Assembly (NCBI GenBank): GCA_002633025.1
Contig: NMRB01000194.1
Location: 186,001 to 250,000, forward strand
Direction of reading: 5' to 3'
Length of the DNA: 64,000 nucleotides
DNA from: Notospermus geniculatus
Taxonomy: Eukaryota > Nemertea > Pilidiophora > Heteronemertea > Lineidae
In this document: positions 38,402-51,030 of the stretch, piece by piece
Position numbering within the stretch: position 1 is the first letter of the stretch
Layout of the letters: every line of letters begins with the position of its first letter
Translations under genes and position numbers: made by a program
The notes under the pieces: generated by a model
What the model saw: only the letters and a program-made list of their open reading frames with translations
Told to the model about the DNA's origin: nothing
Database searches by the model: none

Positions 38402-38678
38402 CTACATTACAAAAGACGTTTTCTCCAGGAACTCCTGTTTCCTCCTACATTACAAAAGACGTTTTCTCCAGGAACTCCTGTTTCCTCCTACATTACAAAA
38501 GACGTTTTCTCCAGGAACTCCTGTTTCCTCCTACATTACAAAAGACGTTTTCTCCAGGAACTCCTGTTTCCTCCTACATTACAAAAGACGTTTTCTCCAG
38601 GAACTCCGGTTTCCTCCTACATTACAAAAGACGTTTTCTCCAGGAACTCCGGTTTCCTCCTACATTACAAAAGACGTA
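38402..38678. repeat. 43-bp minisatellite, about 6.4 copies
   Basis: Units begin CTACATTACAAAAGACGTTT at 38402, 38445, 38488, 38531, 38574, 38617 and 38660 (partial). They are almost identical; the fifth and sixth units carry CTCCGG instead of CTCCTG. Because 43 is not a multiple of three and lacks stops, an open frame cycles through all three phases. An N at 38401 abuts the array. Confidence 0.95.
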
Positions 38679-39602
38679 TTATTGATGAATAGCCAAAATG
38701 CCTGAAGTGCACTTCTGAAATGATATTTGAAAATATGTTTGTGCAGTGTTGTTGGTCATATTTTGTTATCTAGATTTGTCACGGTTAATGAAGACAATGC
38801 CATTTATTTGTTTTTGGTATGAACTGCTCACCTTCTGTTAGTTTTGTCCTCGTCCGTCTGTCCAGATGTTGATTGGTTAGAACCACCCGCGGGAAATGTT
38901 CCGCGCTGTCCCAAAGCCGTATTGATTCCCAATAGCCAGCTCTACCCGCTAGCATCGCAGGTTTAATCTCAGATTGGGCCCGCTGAGCACCGTCGCTGTT
39001 AAGCTCTGGACACTCCAATCATAGATTTAGAGCATTGTCTAAGTGATGCTGACCAGTGGGCAGTCGCGACTTAAGATGAAATGGCGGTAATTGCTTCGGG
39101 AACATGGGGAGGGGCGACTAATAACCAAAACAGAAGTAATGTAATGGTGAGATTTGTTTGATCTGCTTTGCTTTCTGATATATTGGAAATTGAGTCCATC
39201 AGGAGATTCCGAACAGGATCTCGACACCCAATTTTAACTCATCTGCTCACTCAATTGCTCAAAATACTTGATGGCTACATATTCTTAATAACAATCGCCA
39301 ACTTGTGTAGGTTTCGGGCCACTGTCAGAGTGATTTTGTCAAGTCTTGCTTCACGGCTAAAGTACTGATATTCTACGGTACGATATTCTTGAAATGGATT
39401 CACAGCAACTGATTCTTCTTGTCACTTATTGTGTAGAATTTGTCTGTCAATAAAATCATACATATCTCTTATTTTAATATTCGCATTTTTATTGTGTTTT
39501 AGCCAGAAATATTTAAAGACAGGGTTGAAAAGGGAACTGTAGAAAAAGAAGGTGTGGCACCCTGCTTTTAATGGTTGCGGTTAACATAGTTAAAGCGTGA
39601 TT

Positions 39603-39725
39603 CATTGGCACACGGATCCGGTCCATTTTCAGTCCGTTTGCCCAAGTTTTCCAGATATGATAATGCAAAAGTCAGTTTGGTCGATTTTTTACGGACCTGA
39701 ATTGGACAAAATCCGTGTGCCAATG
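39603..39725. mobile_element. 123-bp MITE
   Basis: CATTGGCACACGGAT / ATCCGTGTGCCAATG perfect 15-bp inverted ends, with a further imperfect inner match (GGTCCATTTTCAGTCCGT / ACGGACCTGAATTGGAC). Confidence 0.85.
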
Positions 39726-40485
39726 CTTTGATGTAGATGAAAAAAGAGGCAGGGTATTTTTACCCTGTGATAAAAAAACAAGATTCTCTGTCCTGCTAAA
39801 ATTCTTTACTATTAGCTGAAACACTTTAAAAACGGAGCATTGTTTTTTACATTTTTCCTCTTGTGAAACTTATTCTCTGGTAACTGAACTGACCAAATAA
39901 ACACATATGAAATCTGTGCTACCCTAACATTCGTGCAATTCCACCACCTTCGGTGCATGACTGCGAGTGTATTTTGCTATGCTAATTGCAGTGTATACAC
40001 GCGGGATAGCGTGTTTATGCCGGTAGTATTGGACTCAATACCAGCAGTATTGGCTATAGGTTATCAATGCGAAGGAAATAATCCTGTTGGTTAGTCACGA
40101 ATTGATCTCAGATATAAAATTGATCAAAAACACACAAGAAAATCCCGGCTAGAAACAGCACAGTTTTCTCTTTCTCTCGTTGGGGAAAGATGGGAGAAAA
40201 TTTCTTGGTCAGCGTTCGGAGAATGTTGCCATAACGTTTCTCCCTTTTGTTGTTTCTAACGGATATTTTCTTATTTCGTCCCCCGGGATTACAAACATAT
40301 CTCCTCATTTGTTAAAGAATCCCACACTTGGTAAGTGTTCTTCAAATTTTGAACTCCTCCTGGACACTTTCCCACATTTCCAGTGTTTTGGCTGCATGGG
40401 CAGACGTAATTTTCTACTTCGCCAGCCGATGACATTGTCTGCTCAGGTATTCTTGAAACCATTCAACCTTTCGTTCCAAAATTTT

Positions 40486-40635
40486 AATGAAAAGTGTTCA
40501 AATATGTCTGCTGAACAATTCTTGTTCAAAGATGGTTGAATGAAAAGTGTTCACATATGTCTGCTGAACAATTCTTGTTCAAGATGGTTGAATGAAAAGT
40601 GTTCACATGTCTGCTGAACAATTCTTGTTCAAAGA
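40486..40635. repeat. 52-bp tandem repeat, three copies, 280 bp before WDR4 exon 2
   Basis: AATGAAAAGTGTTCA...CTGCTGAACAATTCTTGTTC at 40486, 40539 and 40591. Confidence 0.9.
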
Positions 40636-40912
40636 AATTTTCATTTACCTCTTTTTCATCAATTTTTTTTCAGGCTGAAAATGCTCAATGGAGGCTTGAA
40701 AGTGACTTGCTCATGTTGATCTAGAGATTAAGGCCAATAGGCTGAGAATCCCAGAATCTGAATTGCCCCGGAATTGAATGAAAACTTTGATTGTCTGCAT
40801 CAGCCGTTATTTTGGCTAGAAAATCATATACCGGTAAAATTGTGCCTAAAAATCTATTGTCTCAGTGAGTTGATTGTTGTGTAAGTCGTGTTGTTTTCCC
40901 ATGTCTTTTCAG

Positions 40913-40987
40913 TGTGAAGAAATTGCAGTTGATCGACACGATTGCTGCCAAGCCAGAATGTGAAGTTCCAGTAGAAGAGCCCAAAGG
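40913..40987 (+). CDS. wdr4: WDR4 exon 2
   Basis: Acceptor ATGTCTTTTCAG, then 75 nt encoding S-VKKLQLIDTIAAKPE and a charged, Glu-rich linker, ending AAAGG|GTGAGC. Phase fits exon 1 (two bases carried in, two carried out). In relatives this position holds a variable hydrophilic loop before the first conserved blade, so weak conservation is expected. The assignment rests on phase, splice signals and position rather than strong similarity. Confidence 0.72.
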
Positions 40988-43090
40988 GTGAGCATCTTTC
41001 TTGTTGTCTTGTTGGTAAAAATAGCATCTACCACCAGTGTTCAGTTCTAGCCAGAAATTTTTCCGAACAGGATGGGAAGACTGCATTTTCCTGTGATTTT
41101 AAGGTCCTGGATTTTCAAACGGTGGGAGTGAAACTCAAACAGGGTGGTAATAGAAAATGCATTGCAAGTTACATTTTTAAACAGGGTGGTAAAAATTTGA
41201 ACAGGGTGGTAAAATGACCTCTGAATTTGGATTGGGGTGGTTATACCGCCCTGTGAAACTGGCCTGGCTAGAACGCTGTATCCCTGACCAAGTTTCATGG
41301 AACCCCTTCCATTGGCTGGCTTGTTAGCTACGTTATCAGTGCAAGTATTATGTGAACTAGGCCTACTGTCTTCGATGAATTAGTGCCCCGAAGCAAAATA
41401 CTGAGTGGAAAAATTCCCCTAAAACTTTCAAAGAAGGATGCACAAGAAGCTGCGTGAAAAATGAACAAATTTGAAAAACTGCGCAGACAAAAGTATTAAT
41501 ATCCCTCAAATCCTCTCCAAGAAAACATCACCGAGAAAACATTGCCAAACATCGAGGGTCACTGTTCTCCGCGCTCAACCCTAATCTGCTTTGCGTTGTT
41601 GCATTACTACAAAAGTCTTAATCCTGTATGTTGTCCCCCGGATTCTTTCTAACGGTCGTCAAGTTTACGCCAAAGGAGGCTTAGGTTGTTCTCGCGACAT
41701 GTAGCGTTCCTCTTGATACGAACGCTTGGGAAAGAAGTTCCAATGAAACAGGTGCTACGACTTATAAGACAATGTCATTTCGTGTCTTTTCTTGCCCAGT
41801 CTTATGATTTGGGCAGGGATTTTTGTATCTTCTCGGATGGTTTGCGGTCATTTTCAGGTTTAAGCTGAAAGAATTTAGCTCTGTCAGTTTCGAGATGGTT
41901 GTTTTCTTACTTGAAATTCATGTTTTACATCAAAAAATGAAAATTTTATCTTTGGTTTGAGGTTGTTTTTGGTTTCATTTTCGGCCATTTTTGATGTCGT
42001 TTATGAAAGTGTCTAGGTTATGTCCCCCGCTATGCCCTTCAACTAAAGGCCAAGACAAATCCGTGTAAACACCCAATGAACCATTTTTGTAGGAGGCGGG
42101 GTGGTAATTGCGTGAACCTCCCCCTTCAGGGGGTGGTAGAATGGAAGAAATTCTACATCTTGGCGAGAATTTTCATCCCTATTTGGCGTGGGGTTCACTT
42201 TCAAAACGAAACAAACGCAGAAAATAATACTAAAATGGTTTAGTTTATGGTTTACATGTATGGTTTACTGCTTACCCATGGGGATAAAGAAGTTTGGTCT
42301 GATCTAATTCAATATTCGGCAGAAAACTTGGTTTGGTTTCGTATCCCACCATGAGTGGTTTTAAAATTTTTACATATTTTTCATCCTATATTTAAAAATG
42401 TCTCCATACCAACAGCCTCAACACACAAGAAAAATCCTTTCGTAGGTACCAATTAATATTTCATAGAATATATTCAACAAAGCATTGCATTTGTAGGCTG
42501 ATGAACTTTGCCTCAAGGTGTTAGGCATCATGATAAGTAAACTTTGTAATGAAGTTTTTTCATAAACTACGTCGATGATCAAAATAATGGTTCTTCTTTG
42601 TCACCCGAGATTCTCATGATTCCTGCAGGCTTGAAATTTTCTGAAATCTGGTATTTCGCAAAAGTGTCTGTTTTTTGTATTTTTAGTGGTGGGTGATATG
42701 AATCCAAGTTTGATTCAGTCAGTGGTGGTGTTTTTTGTTGCGGTGTTTGTGTAGCGGTTGTCTACCGGTATTTGTTTGCAACTTGCAATGTTGAGGTACC
42801 GGTAGTGTTTTTCATTGGTTGCAGTGTTTTGGTAGCGGTAGTTTTTTAGTTGCAGTGTTAGGGTACTGTCAATCAGTATTGTACTTGCAGGGATTTTGGA
42901 ATATCTTGGGAGATGCATTGGACCACCCTGATTTTCTTTAGGCACAGATGTGAATAAACATCATTTTCCTGGCCGTTTTCAAAGATTTCTACCCATTTTG
43001 GCCGTGGCTTGTGCTAGTGCAAACCCTGGACTTGTTATTGTAAGGCAATTTCTGCAGGAAAATGTGGCCTAAGATTTTATCTGAAGTTTA
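40988..43090. other. WDR4 intron, no exon recognised
   Basis: Contains short direct repeats AACAGGGTGGTAA (41138-41210) and GGTAGCGGTAG/GTACCGGTAG motifs (42750-42880). No segment matching the missing WDR4 blade was found. Confidence 0.4.
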
Positions 43091-43242
43091 AGGCCCGGTT
43101 GCACCAGCTATGCTCAAAGTTAAGTTTGAGGTTGACCTCAACTAAGTAATATGATTTGTCATTACAATTTGAGGTTGAGAACGACTTTGAGGTTAGCTTG
43201 AGCACAAAGTCGACCTTAAGTATGACTGGTGCAACCAGGCCT
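43091..43242. mobile_element. 152-bp MITE
   Basis: AGGCCCGGTTGCACCAG / CTGGTGCAACCAGGCCT inverted ends. The inside repeats TTGAGGTTGA/TCAACCTCAA. Confidence 0.85.
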
Positions 43243-44859
43243 AAAGGTCAAGTCAGAACCCTTACAGGGTAATGTCCTTGAGGAGAAGACAATTTCTGCA
43301 TCGCCTATTGGTTGCCTGTGAGACAAGTAGAATAAAACACTAACCATATGGTATTCAACGTTTCTGAATTTTCCTTTTGACTGTAACATTACGACGCGAT
43401 CCTGGTCATTGTGACGCGCAGAAGCATTAACCAGAGAACCATCCAATATGTCATCCTGTCTTTATAATGGCTCATCTAATGTGTGAATTTAGCAGATGGG
43501 TGGACACTTTAGAGACAGTCTTTTAAAGCAAGCTTAAACTCTTAGCCTCCCTCTGTCATCTGGGAATTAACGTCTTGGTCATGCATCGACGGAAAAGCAG
43601 CTTTTTTCTTGGCTTTCGTGATGTCATACAAGCTGTGACATAATGTGAATTATGGCCGAGTAGTAGTCGTGAATTTGACATTGGCATTGTTTTCCTATTT
43701 TTCCGGTGTTCTTTGATGAAAAGATTAAGAAACAGCTTTGATATCTGGAGAGGCCAAAATATTTGGATCACCACAATGATGAGTTTTAATTGTGAATTAA
43801 ATTAAGAGCCATTATTTTGCCACATCTAGAAGTAAAACTTCATGATTGGAGAGTTTCCTGCACTTCTCATGAAATGAGGAACCGGCGGAACTAATCCGTG
43901 ACGTGGCGCCGACGAACAACTCAGTTAAAACTATGACGTTGAAAGTCAAGCCAATGTTATTTGCCATTTAATTCTGAACACCCTACTATAGGACTGACTC
44001 AATGTATCTGAATGTTTTCAAACGAAAATTCAAGCAGGAACATGTTGAATTTCATCGTTAAAATTGACTATTTTAGCGTAAACAACAGACCGAAGAGCAA
44101 CGTCATTGATTCTGAATGATGCATCGCACACAACATCACGAATGATGTGCAACGTCAATGACGTTTTCAACATCGCAGCGCCGCATGCGTTTTTGTGTTA
44201 AAACTGAGTTGTTTCCCAGCACCTCCTTTTCGCCGGTTCCCCATTACTTTAGATATAGAGCCACAGTTCTTAACTCAATATCTTAAAAAACATCAGGTCA
44301 GCATGATGTGTTAAAAGTCAACTCAAAAACGATCACGCTTCATTCTTCCGTGATCAATTCAATGAATTACGAAGTCGGAAGTTGAGCCGAGTGCGAAGAA
44401 TTACACGAGTAGTTTAATTACTTTTCAACTCATTGCAACACACAATCAGAGTACTTAATAACTGCTTATTATCTCCGCTCCCCAGCCCTCGTCCCCTCTC
44501 TCTTCTTGGGAAGACTAACAAGGGTCACCTTGTCGCAGATATTGGCCCCATTTACCCGAGAACAAACACCCAGGATAAATACGCGCGGCATTCACGTTGC
44601 TTCTATAAGATTTCTAGCCCGCAGGCTTTGGTCGCTCAAGATGAGATACAGTTTGCCGCGGGCAGTTTGAGTTCCTGTCGCCATTTTCGCGTTCTCAAAC
44701 CTAATATCTCCGCTGTGCAAATTGAGAATTTGTCATTCGAGTTTTGTCATCTGCGATTTAGAATGTTTGGTATAAAATGAAATCTGCTGGTAATCGTTGG
44801 TTCAGACTATGTCTTTATATTTGAGAAATTGCGCAATGATTTTGTACTTGTATTTGTAT
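43243..44859. other. WDR4 intron, nothing recognised
   Basis: A 115-codon frame at 44433-44780 lacks family resemblance and splice context. Confidence 0.35.
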
Positions 44860-45128
44860 TACATTTTTCCGTCAGGGTCGAAGCCATAGCATTATTGGCC
44901 CTGGTGAGTTTGGAAGAGGCCATCTCAAGCTACTCATGTTCCTCACTTGGATGGGGTATTTTACTTGCCCTTGCAAAGAAACAAGGTACAAGACACCACG
45001 GCTTACTGTCCCATGCGACGGACATGAAGAGCCGGGAATGAAATCCCTAAGGCCCAGGCTGGATTCGAACCTGGGACCTGCCGCTTGCTGAGCGGACGTG
45101 ATAACCACTCGGCTATCAGGGCTCTGTA
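44860..45128 (-). mobile_element. tRNA-derived SINE (minus), complete head
   Basis: On the minus strand the head reads GATAGCCGAGTGGTTATCAC (A box) ... CAGGTTCGAATCC (B box). It is Leu/Ser-tRNA-like but the acceptor and T stems do not pair well, so it is not a functional tRNA. The body (GCAAGGGCAAGTAAAATACC, GAACATGAGTAGCTTGAGAT) recurs at 55020-55190. Confidence 0.8.
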
Positions 45129-45518
45129 GCTAGGCCTGTCTTGAAATCCAAAAAAAACACGATTTTTGCCAAGTCAAATTGTGCAATAATCCTTTGGCAC
45201 AAAATTGGAAGGCAAATATACTTTCCCCAAAATGTTTGCTCAAATCAAAAATATGGAAAACCGATTCCCGGCATTGGAGATTTTTGGCTTGGAAAATACA
45301 AAGTTGTGCATACATAACCATTACAATATTGATAATATAAAATAAGGCAAAAATATTCAGTGGAAAAGTTGATCAATCCTGCGTTATTCAGGCATGTCAG
45401 GACTATTATGCAGATTGTTTTAAATCATACTGCAACTTGTGATGAACTTTGAGTGAGATCCATTCACAGGTATTTGCAAAACCGCGCCCAAAAAAGTTGA
45501 AAATTGGAGAGATCCATA

Positions 45519-45546
45519 GAAAGAAAGAAAGATAGAAAGAAAGAAA
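45519..45546. repeat. GAAA microsatellite
   Basis: Seven GAAA-type units with one GATA interruption. Confidence 0.75.
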
Positions 45547-45569
45547 CCCTGTGAAATCATAATTAGTTC

Positions 45570-45705
45570 TACGCGGGAGGAAACCTACGCTGTCAGGAAC
45601 TCGCCCTCACTGTCACACAAGTACCGGGTCTGAATCAAACCGGGATCTCAGAGATGATAGGCCTAGATTTTCCACTGCACTACTCTGACAGCTCATGATT
45701 TTGTT
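45570..45705 (-). mobile_element. tRNA-derived SINE (minus)
   Basis: The minus-strand head GCTGTCAGAGTAGTGCAGTG with a CCCGGTTTGATTCAGACCC box B-like segment. The 3' part GGAGGAAACC lies at the left edge. Confidence 0.65.
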
Positions 45706-46260
45706 ACAACTGCATGCAGGTTTTTTCCAGCTCTTAGGTTTTGAAGATCTCTGAAAGGTTACGAAGATTTCTGTTCTCCGTCATCAACATTCTCCGTCTT
45801 TGAGGAATTCTTGTTAAAACTGAAGCCCTTATGTTGCACTCCGTTGATTCTATCCACTACGGCAGACTCATTATATCTAGCCCTGACGTCGTTGAACGCC
45901 TGAAAGCCACGCCAAACTGATTACACCTCATCAGGCCGCTATTGTGGCCGGCCGTTACAAATGCGTAGCCAACCACCTGTTTTGTATATCGTCACAAACG
46001 CAGAAGATTCTCACAGCGAGATTTCGGAATAATTACTGCGAGATTGTCGTATTAAGTAATTAAATTTTCCACTCTAGAACTGGCAAGTATAATAAAAGTC
46101 ACTTGTTATTGGTTTGATGTGTTGGGTGGTGAATGATGAGGCGATGAGCTGGCTGACCGGGTGGTGGGAGCTCAGGATCCCACGGCAGGTAGCTAGATTT
46201 TCAGCCTCCATCGGACTTGATAATCTGTAAGGTGATGCTGGTGGTCACATTTTCAATTGC

Positions 46261-46440
46261 TAAGAACAGTTATGGTAGTATGAATTTCCTGGCAGCAATT
46301 GTGGAAGTATAAATTTCATAGACACCAATTTTGGAAGTATGAATTGGCTAGAAAACAATTATAATTTGTATTGTATACCGGTACATGAATTTGCTGGGAA
46401 ACAATTTTGAAAAGTATGAATGTGCTTGGAGTGGGAGGGT
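46261..46440. repeat. Degenerate repeat of about 34 bp (GGAAGTATGAATT...)
   Basis: Four to five imperfect units sharing AATTxTGGAAGTATGAATT. Confidence 0.6.
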
Positions 46441-46496
46441 AGATGTATAATTGTCAAGTAATATTTGGTGAGAAATATTGATGATACAGTAAACTA

Positions 46497-46730
46497 TTAA
46501 AGGAGTACGATATGCAGCCTCCAGTCTTAGTGGTACATGTATTTTGACTGCCGACGTAAAGGGAGCCACCTAGCGGCAGCAATAGAAACTACAAATATTA
46601 CAAAATGTACGGAGTACATCGGGTCTATTCGCTGACATTGTAATTGGTCCCTGGGGTTGGGGAGCGGCATGCACACCGTGAGAGTGGCACTGGCTGGCGA
46701 GGAAAAGTGGCATTTACTGTGCTCCTTTAA
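46497..46730. mobile_element. TTAA-target MITE (AGGAG/CTCCT ends), isolated copy
   Basis: TTAA|AGGAGTACG...GTGCTCCT|TTAA. The body (TTTTGACTGCCGACGTAAAG, ATTACAAAATGTACGGAGTA) matches 57544-57790. Confidence 0.85.
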
Positions 46731-46838
46731 ATTTTGTATTTGCTCCTTTAAGTTTTGTATTTTGTCTCTTAGTGCTCCTTTAAATTTTGTATTTTGTCTC
46801 TGAGTGCTCCTTTAAATTTTGTATTTTGTCTCTTAGTG
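46721..46838. repeat. 32-bp minisatellite built from the MITE end
   Basis: GCTCCTTTAAATTTTGTATT units at 46721 (short), 46742, 46774 and 46806. The first is the terminal CTCCTTTAA of the adjoining element. Confidence 0.88.
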
Positions 46839-48470
46839 CATTGTTCTTCTGATAGTTTTGTAAGGCAAATTATCATTGTTTTTTGAGACAAGCTGTATCA
46901 AGTTGGTGAATTAAAACCCTGCTGATCCACCCTAGTGTTCATAAACTGATTACACTTATCACATCTTCGCGAAATTAACGAGCAAGCGGCCAGTTCGTAG
47001 GTTAATCCTAAACTCAATCAAGTCTGAACGATACGATTATCGTCGGTTAATTGTGTCATTGGCGTTTGCAAATGTCCGCCAACCATCTTCGGATGGTGAA
47101 GCCAGGTAGGTCGCACCACCACAAATAGCCGATGACGATATCGTACTGATTGTTATTTGTCTTGGCGCTATAATATCTTCGAGAGTGGCAAATTGTCCAA
47201 AAGGCACGGCGCTTTTAGGCATTCTCAAGATGGAGTGGGTGTTGTCCAGGAAAACAGCTTTGGCTTGTTTGACTTTGTTTCTCGTCGAGGAAATACGAGA
47301 GATGGTTATTGGTCGCAAATGTTTGTAATCAATGGACGTTTATTAATTGGTTTGAGGTCCTTTATCTGTGTTTGAGGGATACACAAAATTCCTCTTTGAT
47401 ACACCTACCTCTCAGAACAAGTTCCAGAACTCGACAGTTTACTTGTCTGGGAACAGGCAATGAGAGGTGGATGGCCAAAATATATGATAATTTATTCCAT
47501 ATTTTCAAATAAACATTATTTTCACTGTTGGTTCTTAATCTGTCTGTTGATCAGAATTTTGCAACTCCAGTTTCCTCCTTCATTTGACTAAAACTGACTG
47601 GGGCATTAGGCCAAAAAAATAGTATCTGTTTCTTGTCCGCGCTTTCCCGAGCCCTTCGCATAGAAATTTTTTCCTCACCAATTTCAAGTTTTCCCACTTT
47701 ATTTCTGTAGCACCTTCTATAAAATGCATAGAAATGCTTCATCACTTGAAATTATCTTTATTTTTCATGAAACATGTGCTTTAAACATGTAGAGATAGTT
47801 TGCTGGTAATATTTCCCCATCCATGAAGATAACTGAAAAAACATTATTGGAAATTTTTTTAAAAAATTTGCATGCTCGCATCAATTTCTGCTAAGTTGCT
47901 GGACAAGAAACAGATAATATTTTTTTTGCCCTTGACTCATTTTTCAGATTTTTTCAACATTCTTCCCAACAGGCCTACTTAATTTCGACACTTCTAGATG
48001 CGCATAAACAGCTTGTATTACAAAACGTTACATCTGGTGTGAAAGTGGAACAAATTGACTGATCCCCGTCCAGACCGATTGGTATGCTGACTGGCTTCGA
48101 TAACCCAAGATTCATTTGATTTCCAAACTATTAGATTTTATATCTGAAGCCCGAGGGAGATTACCACCTCGCGATGGGAATATAACGGACATTGGGATGC
48201 TGTACCCAACTGTCCGATGACAAGGATTAATTTGGCGGAACTGTTCTGTTGTAACAAAGTTTACTATTAGATCAGGAATTCTTTTTGTGTTCAGTGTTGG
48301 TTTTTCCCGGAGGGGGCTGTTGAAAAAACTATGACGCCAAGGACTTCAGGTGGGGGGGATGGGGGGTTGGGGGGGGAGGTAAAAAAACTATCAAGTCAAG
48401 GTCTTCACATGGGAGAGTCTGGAATGTGGTAAACTAGAGTAATTATTGAAGTCACAGATTCTGAAAAGAA
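46839..48470. other. WDR4 intron, no gene recognised
   Basis: A 93-codon minus-strand frame (47037-47318) is uninterrupted and not low-complexity, but I recognise no family. Otherwise AT-rich. Confidence 0.35.
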
Positions 48471-48702
48471 TACTGTAAAGCAGGAAAATTTCGCGTGCAG
48501 GAAATTTTCGCGAATTTCGCGAGAGTGTACGAGTCGCGAAAATTTCCTGTCGCGAATATGAGTACACGCAAGTGATAAATACGGTCCGTGAATACAAACT
48601 GAAAAAAATGGCAGAGACTCGCGAAAATATCCTGCCGCGAATATGTCTATAATTCTTGATTCGCGAAAATTCCCAGCCGCGAAATTATCTTGCTTTACAG
48701 TA
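48471..48702. mobile_element. CGCGAAAAT-type MITE, TA target
   Basis: TACTGTAAAGCAGGAAAATT / (reverse complement) TACTGTAAAGCAAGATAATT with TTCGCG next on both sides. Internal TTCGCGAA palindromes repeat throughout. Confidence 0.85.
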
Positions 48703-48733
48703 TTTGTGACTGCCAGTAAAAACTTCTCACTAN

Positions 48734-48945
48734 CTTTGTAAAAACCACATAAGTTCCCTTCCGCTCTGTAACTTCTGAACGACTGAAAATTTTGGGTTGA
48801 TATTTGGTGGGGGGATGTACCATGGGCCAACGGTGTGTCGCGTGAAAAAATCGGCCAAATCCGATTCTCCACTTTGCCACCAGGGGGCCAAAAGCCAAAA
48901 CACAGAAACTGCGACTACGCCTTTAATACTCAACGGAATTTCACA
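48734..48945. repeat. About 200-bp direct duplication, copy 1 (starts at an N)
   Basis: Shares TTCTGAACGACTGAAAATTT and GGTGGGGGGATGTACCATGG with 49035-49231; differs by a 15-20-bp indel and substitutions. Confidence 0.88.
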
Positions 48946-49034
48946 AAATTTTTATGGTACGCTCATCTAGCAAGGGTACATAATATACTCTGCGGGTTTT
49001 CAATTTAATTCATTTTTCAGCCCTGTAGGGGGCG

Positions 49035-49231
49035 CTTTGCAAAAACCACATAACTTCCCTTCCTCTCTGTAACTTCTGAACGACTGAAAATTTTGGGTTG
49101 ATATTTGGTGGGGGGATGTACCATGGGCCAACGGTGTGTCGCGTAATGGATAACTTTGCCACCAGGGGGCAAAAGCCGAATCACAGAAACTGTGATTGTG
49201 CCATTAATACTGAATGGAATCTTCAAAATAC
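49035..49231. repeat. About 200-bp direct duplication, copy 2
   Basis: Second copy; preceded by CCCTGTAGGGGGCGC, which copy 1 lacks because the N truncates it. Confidence 0.88.
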
Positions 49232-49447
49232 ATGACCGGAGGACTTGCACCCGGGGCGACGGGGGACGTTCAATGCTGTGCTTGTTCCATTGGTCACGAT
49301 AGTAATATCGCTAGCCGGCAGTTTTCTGTAAGCCCAGCCGAAGTGGTTCGGTTCTGGGGGATTAAGTCACTTTTGGATTTTTCTAAATCATCACATATGA
49401 ATTTTCCTGAAAATCTCAAGGGAAATTAAAACAACAAATTTGTCATT

Positions 49448-49648
49448 TGTGACCCTCCACCACAAAACCAGTCGGAAGTCGCACAGAAAATGAGCCTAAA
49501 CGTACTGAGATGACACCAGAAGATAAAGAAATAAATAGAATCACTCAGACTTCAGAGTAGACTGACAATATTGAAATTGACAGATAATTCATTCCCAACT
49601 TGCCAACTTTGGAGCGACTTCCCACAGGTTTTGTGGTGGAGGATCACA
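49448..49648. mobile_element. TGTGACCC-family MITE, copy 2
   Basis: TGTGACCCTCCACCACAAAA and CC, with the right arm matching at 21 of 22 positions. TT flanks. Interior matches the 53333 copy (AGTCGCACA, ATCACTCAGA, GAGCGACTT). Confidence 0.88.
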
Positions 49649-50948
49649 TTTTTCAGTTGTCGCTCAACTTATTTTTTTTCATTAGCTTCAGCAAAGAGTG
49701 GCAAGGGGGTCATACTGCTTCATACAAAAATCTTAACATTGCTAGAACATACCAATTCTCACTGCCCTGAGGTAGGCCTATTTATACGTCGTTTTCAACC
49801 AATTCCAATTAAACTATTATTAGTAATTAGAACCTTCTAGTCACATGGAACAAAACACTACAGATTCATATCTATATATTCTTATGATTTTATCCTAAAA
49901 ATGTTTGGACCTGTGCCTTAGGATGATCATGTGCAATTAAAAGTGTAATTATAAAAATAATTCCTGTGCTTTTTAAAACTGATTACTGCAAGGTATAAAC
50001 TGTATGATTACAATAAAGACTTTTTAAATACAGTTCAGGAATTCAGTGCACATAATGACACTGTGATCAGTTTATGACTCCTGTATACCCTGCCTGAAGT
50101 GCAAACATTCGCTGAGAAATAATTCCTCAGTGCCTACTGCAGCTAATTTCCTACGGGGTAAAGTTGCGTAAACTTCCATTGTGTGCCGTAGTTGACCGAG
50201 ACGTTAAATCTCGCCCGCCATTCACCGCTAATACAGTGTCCCTAATCATGTCAGACCTAGGCTGTACGCTCAGGAACTTGCACGCTAAGATCACTAAAAG
50301 AAAATAATTAATTTTGAAATTAATTTTCATACGCGCATTTTGATTTTCATATTTGATGGCGACCAACCTCGGCTTTGATAATTGCGATTTCTCGAAGTGT
50401 GAATTCGTCGGCTAATAGCGTCGCAGCGCTGCCATCTTACGCCATCCGTTTAGCATACAACGGCGCAAAAAGTAATCTAGATTTCATATTACGAGGTGTG
50501 ACTGAAAAATATGTAGATCGGATATCCCACAGTTCCTTGGAGCTAAAGTTAGTGTCCAGAAAATACGCTCACGCTGCGGGTAGTCGTGGTAACCTCGTCA
50601 CTTTGTACGCCATCTTTGTCATGTGCCTTGCCGCAAAAATGACTTCATCTGAAAATGTCACCGTTGTAGGAAATCATTTTGCTATTGATTTATTGAATTA
50701 AAGGCTGTAAGTTTCCTCAATTTTAAATCTGCGCCGTTGTAGCGCGGATGGGGTTTGCATGTATTCGCTTGTTTACAATTTGAATGATTTCGAGTGAGAT
50801 GGAGACTGATGTTCAAGACAGCTGATTCCCTTGTTAAAAACAATGTAGTTAGGACCTCGACAAGTTCCATTTTGTCCTCCCAGCCCTTGCTCCCAGAATT
50901 TTACCCAAGGACTAAGATACCAACGACTAACTACAATGGGGAGCCGGC
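49649..50948. other. WDR4 intron, nothing recognised
   Basis: Open frames around 50150-50700 (up to 108 codons, plus strand) have no family resemblance; no WDR4-compatible exon. Confidence 0.35.
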
Positions 50949-51030
50949 TCTAGGACAATTCTTCCCCGGACAATTCGTCCCCATGGACAATTCGTCCCCA
51001 GACAATTCGTCCCTGGACAACTCGTCCTGG
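50949..51030. repeat. Minisatellite GGACAATTCGTCCCC
   Basis: Five imperfect units; immediately precedes a SINE. The theme resembles the GGACAT-CCCC array at 5703. Confidence 0.85.

Noticed and set aside
38231-38692. 153-codon frame with repeated residues
   Set aside because: It is the 43-bp minisatellite read through, and includes an N.
45050-45125. Possible functional tRNA gene on the minus strand
   Set aside because: A and B boxes are present, but the T and acceptor stems do not pair and the sequence continues into a dispersed SINE body.
47037-47318. 93-codon minus-strand open frame with ordinary amino-acid composition
   Set aside because: No family recognised, no fitting splice context, and a frame of this length is expected by chance in 64 kb. 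A protein database search would decide.
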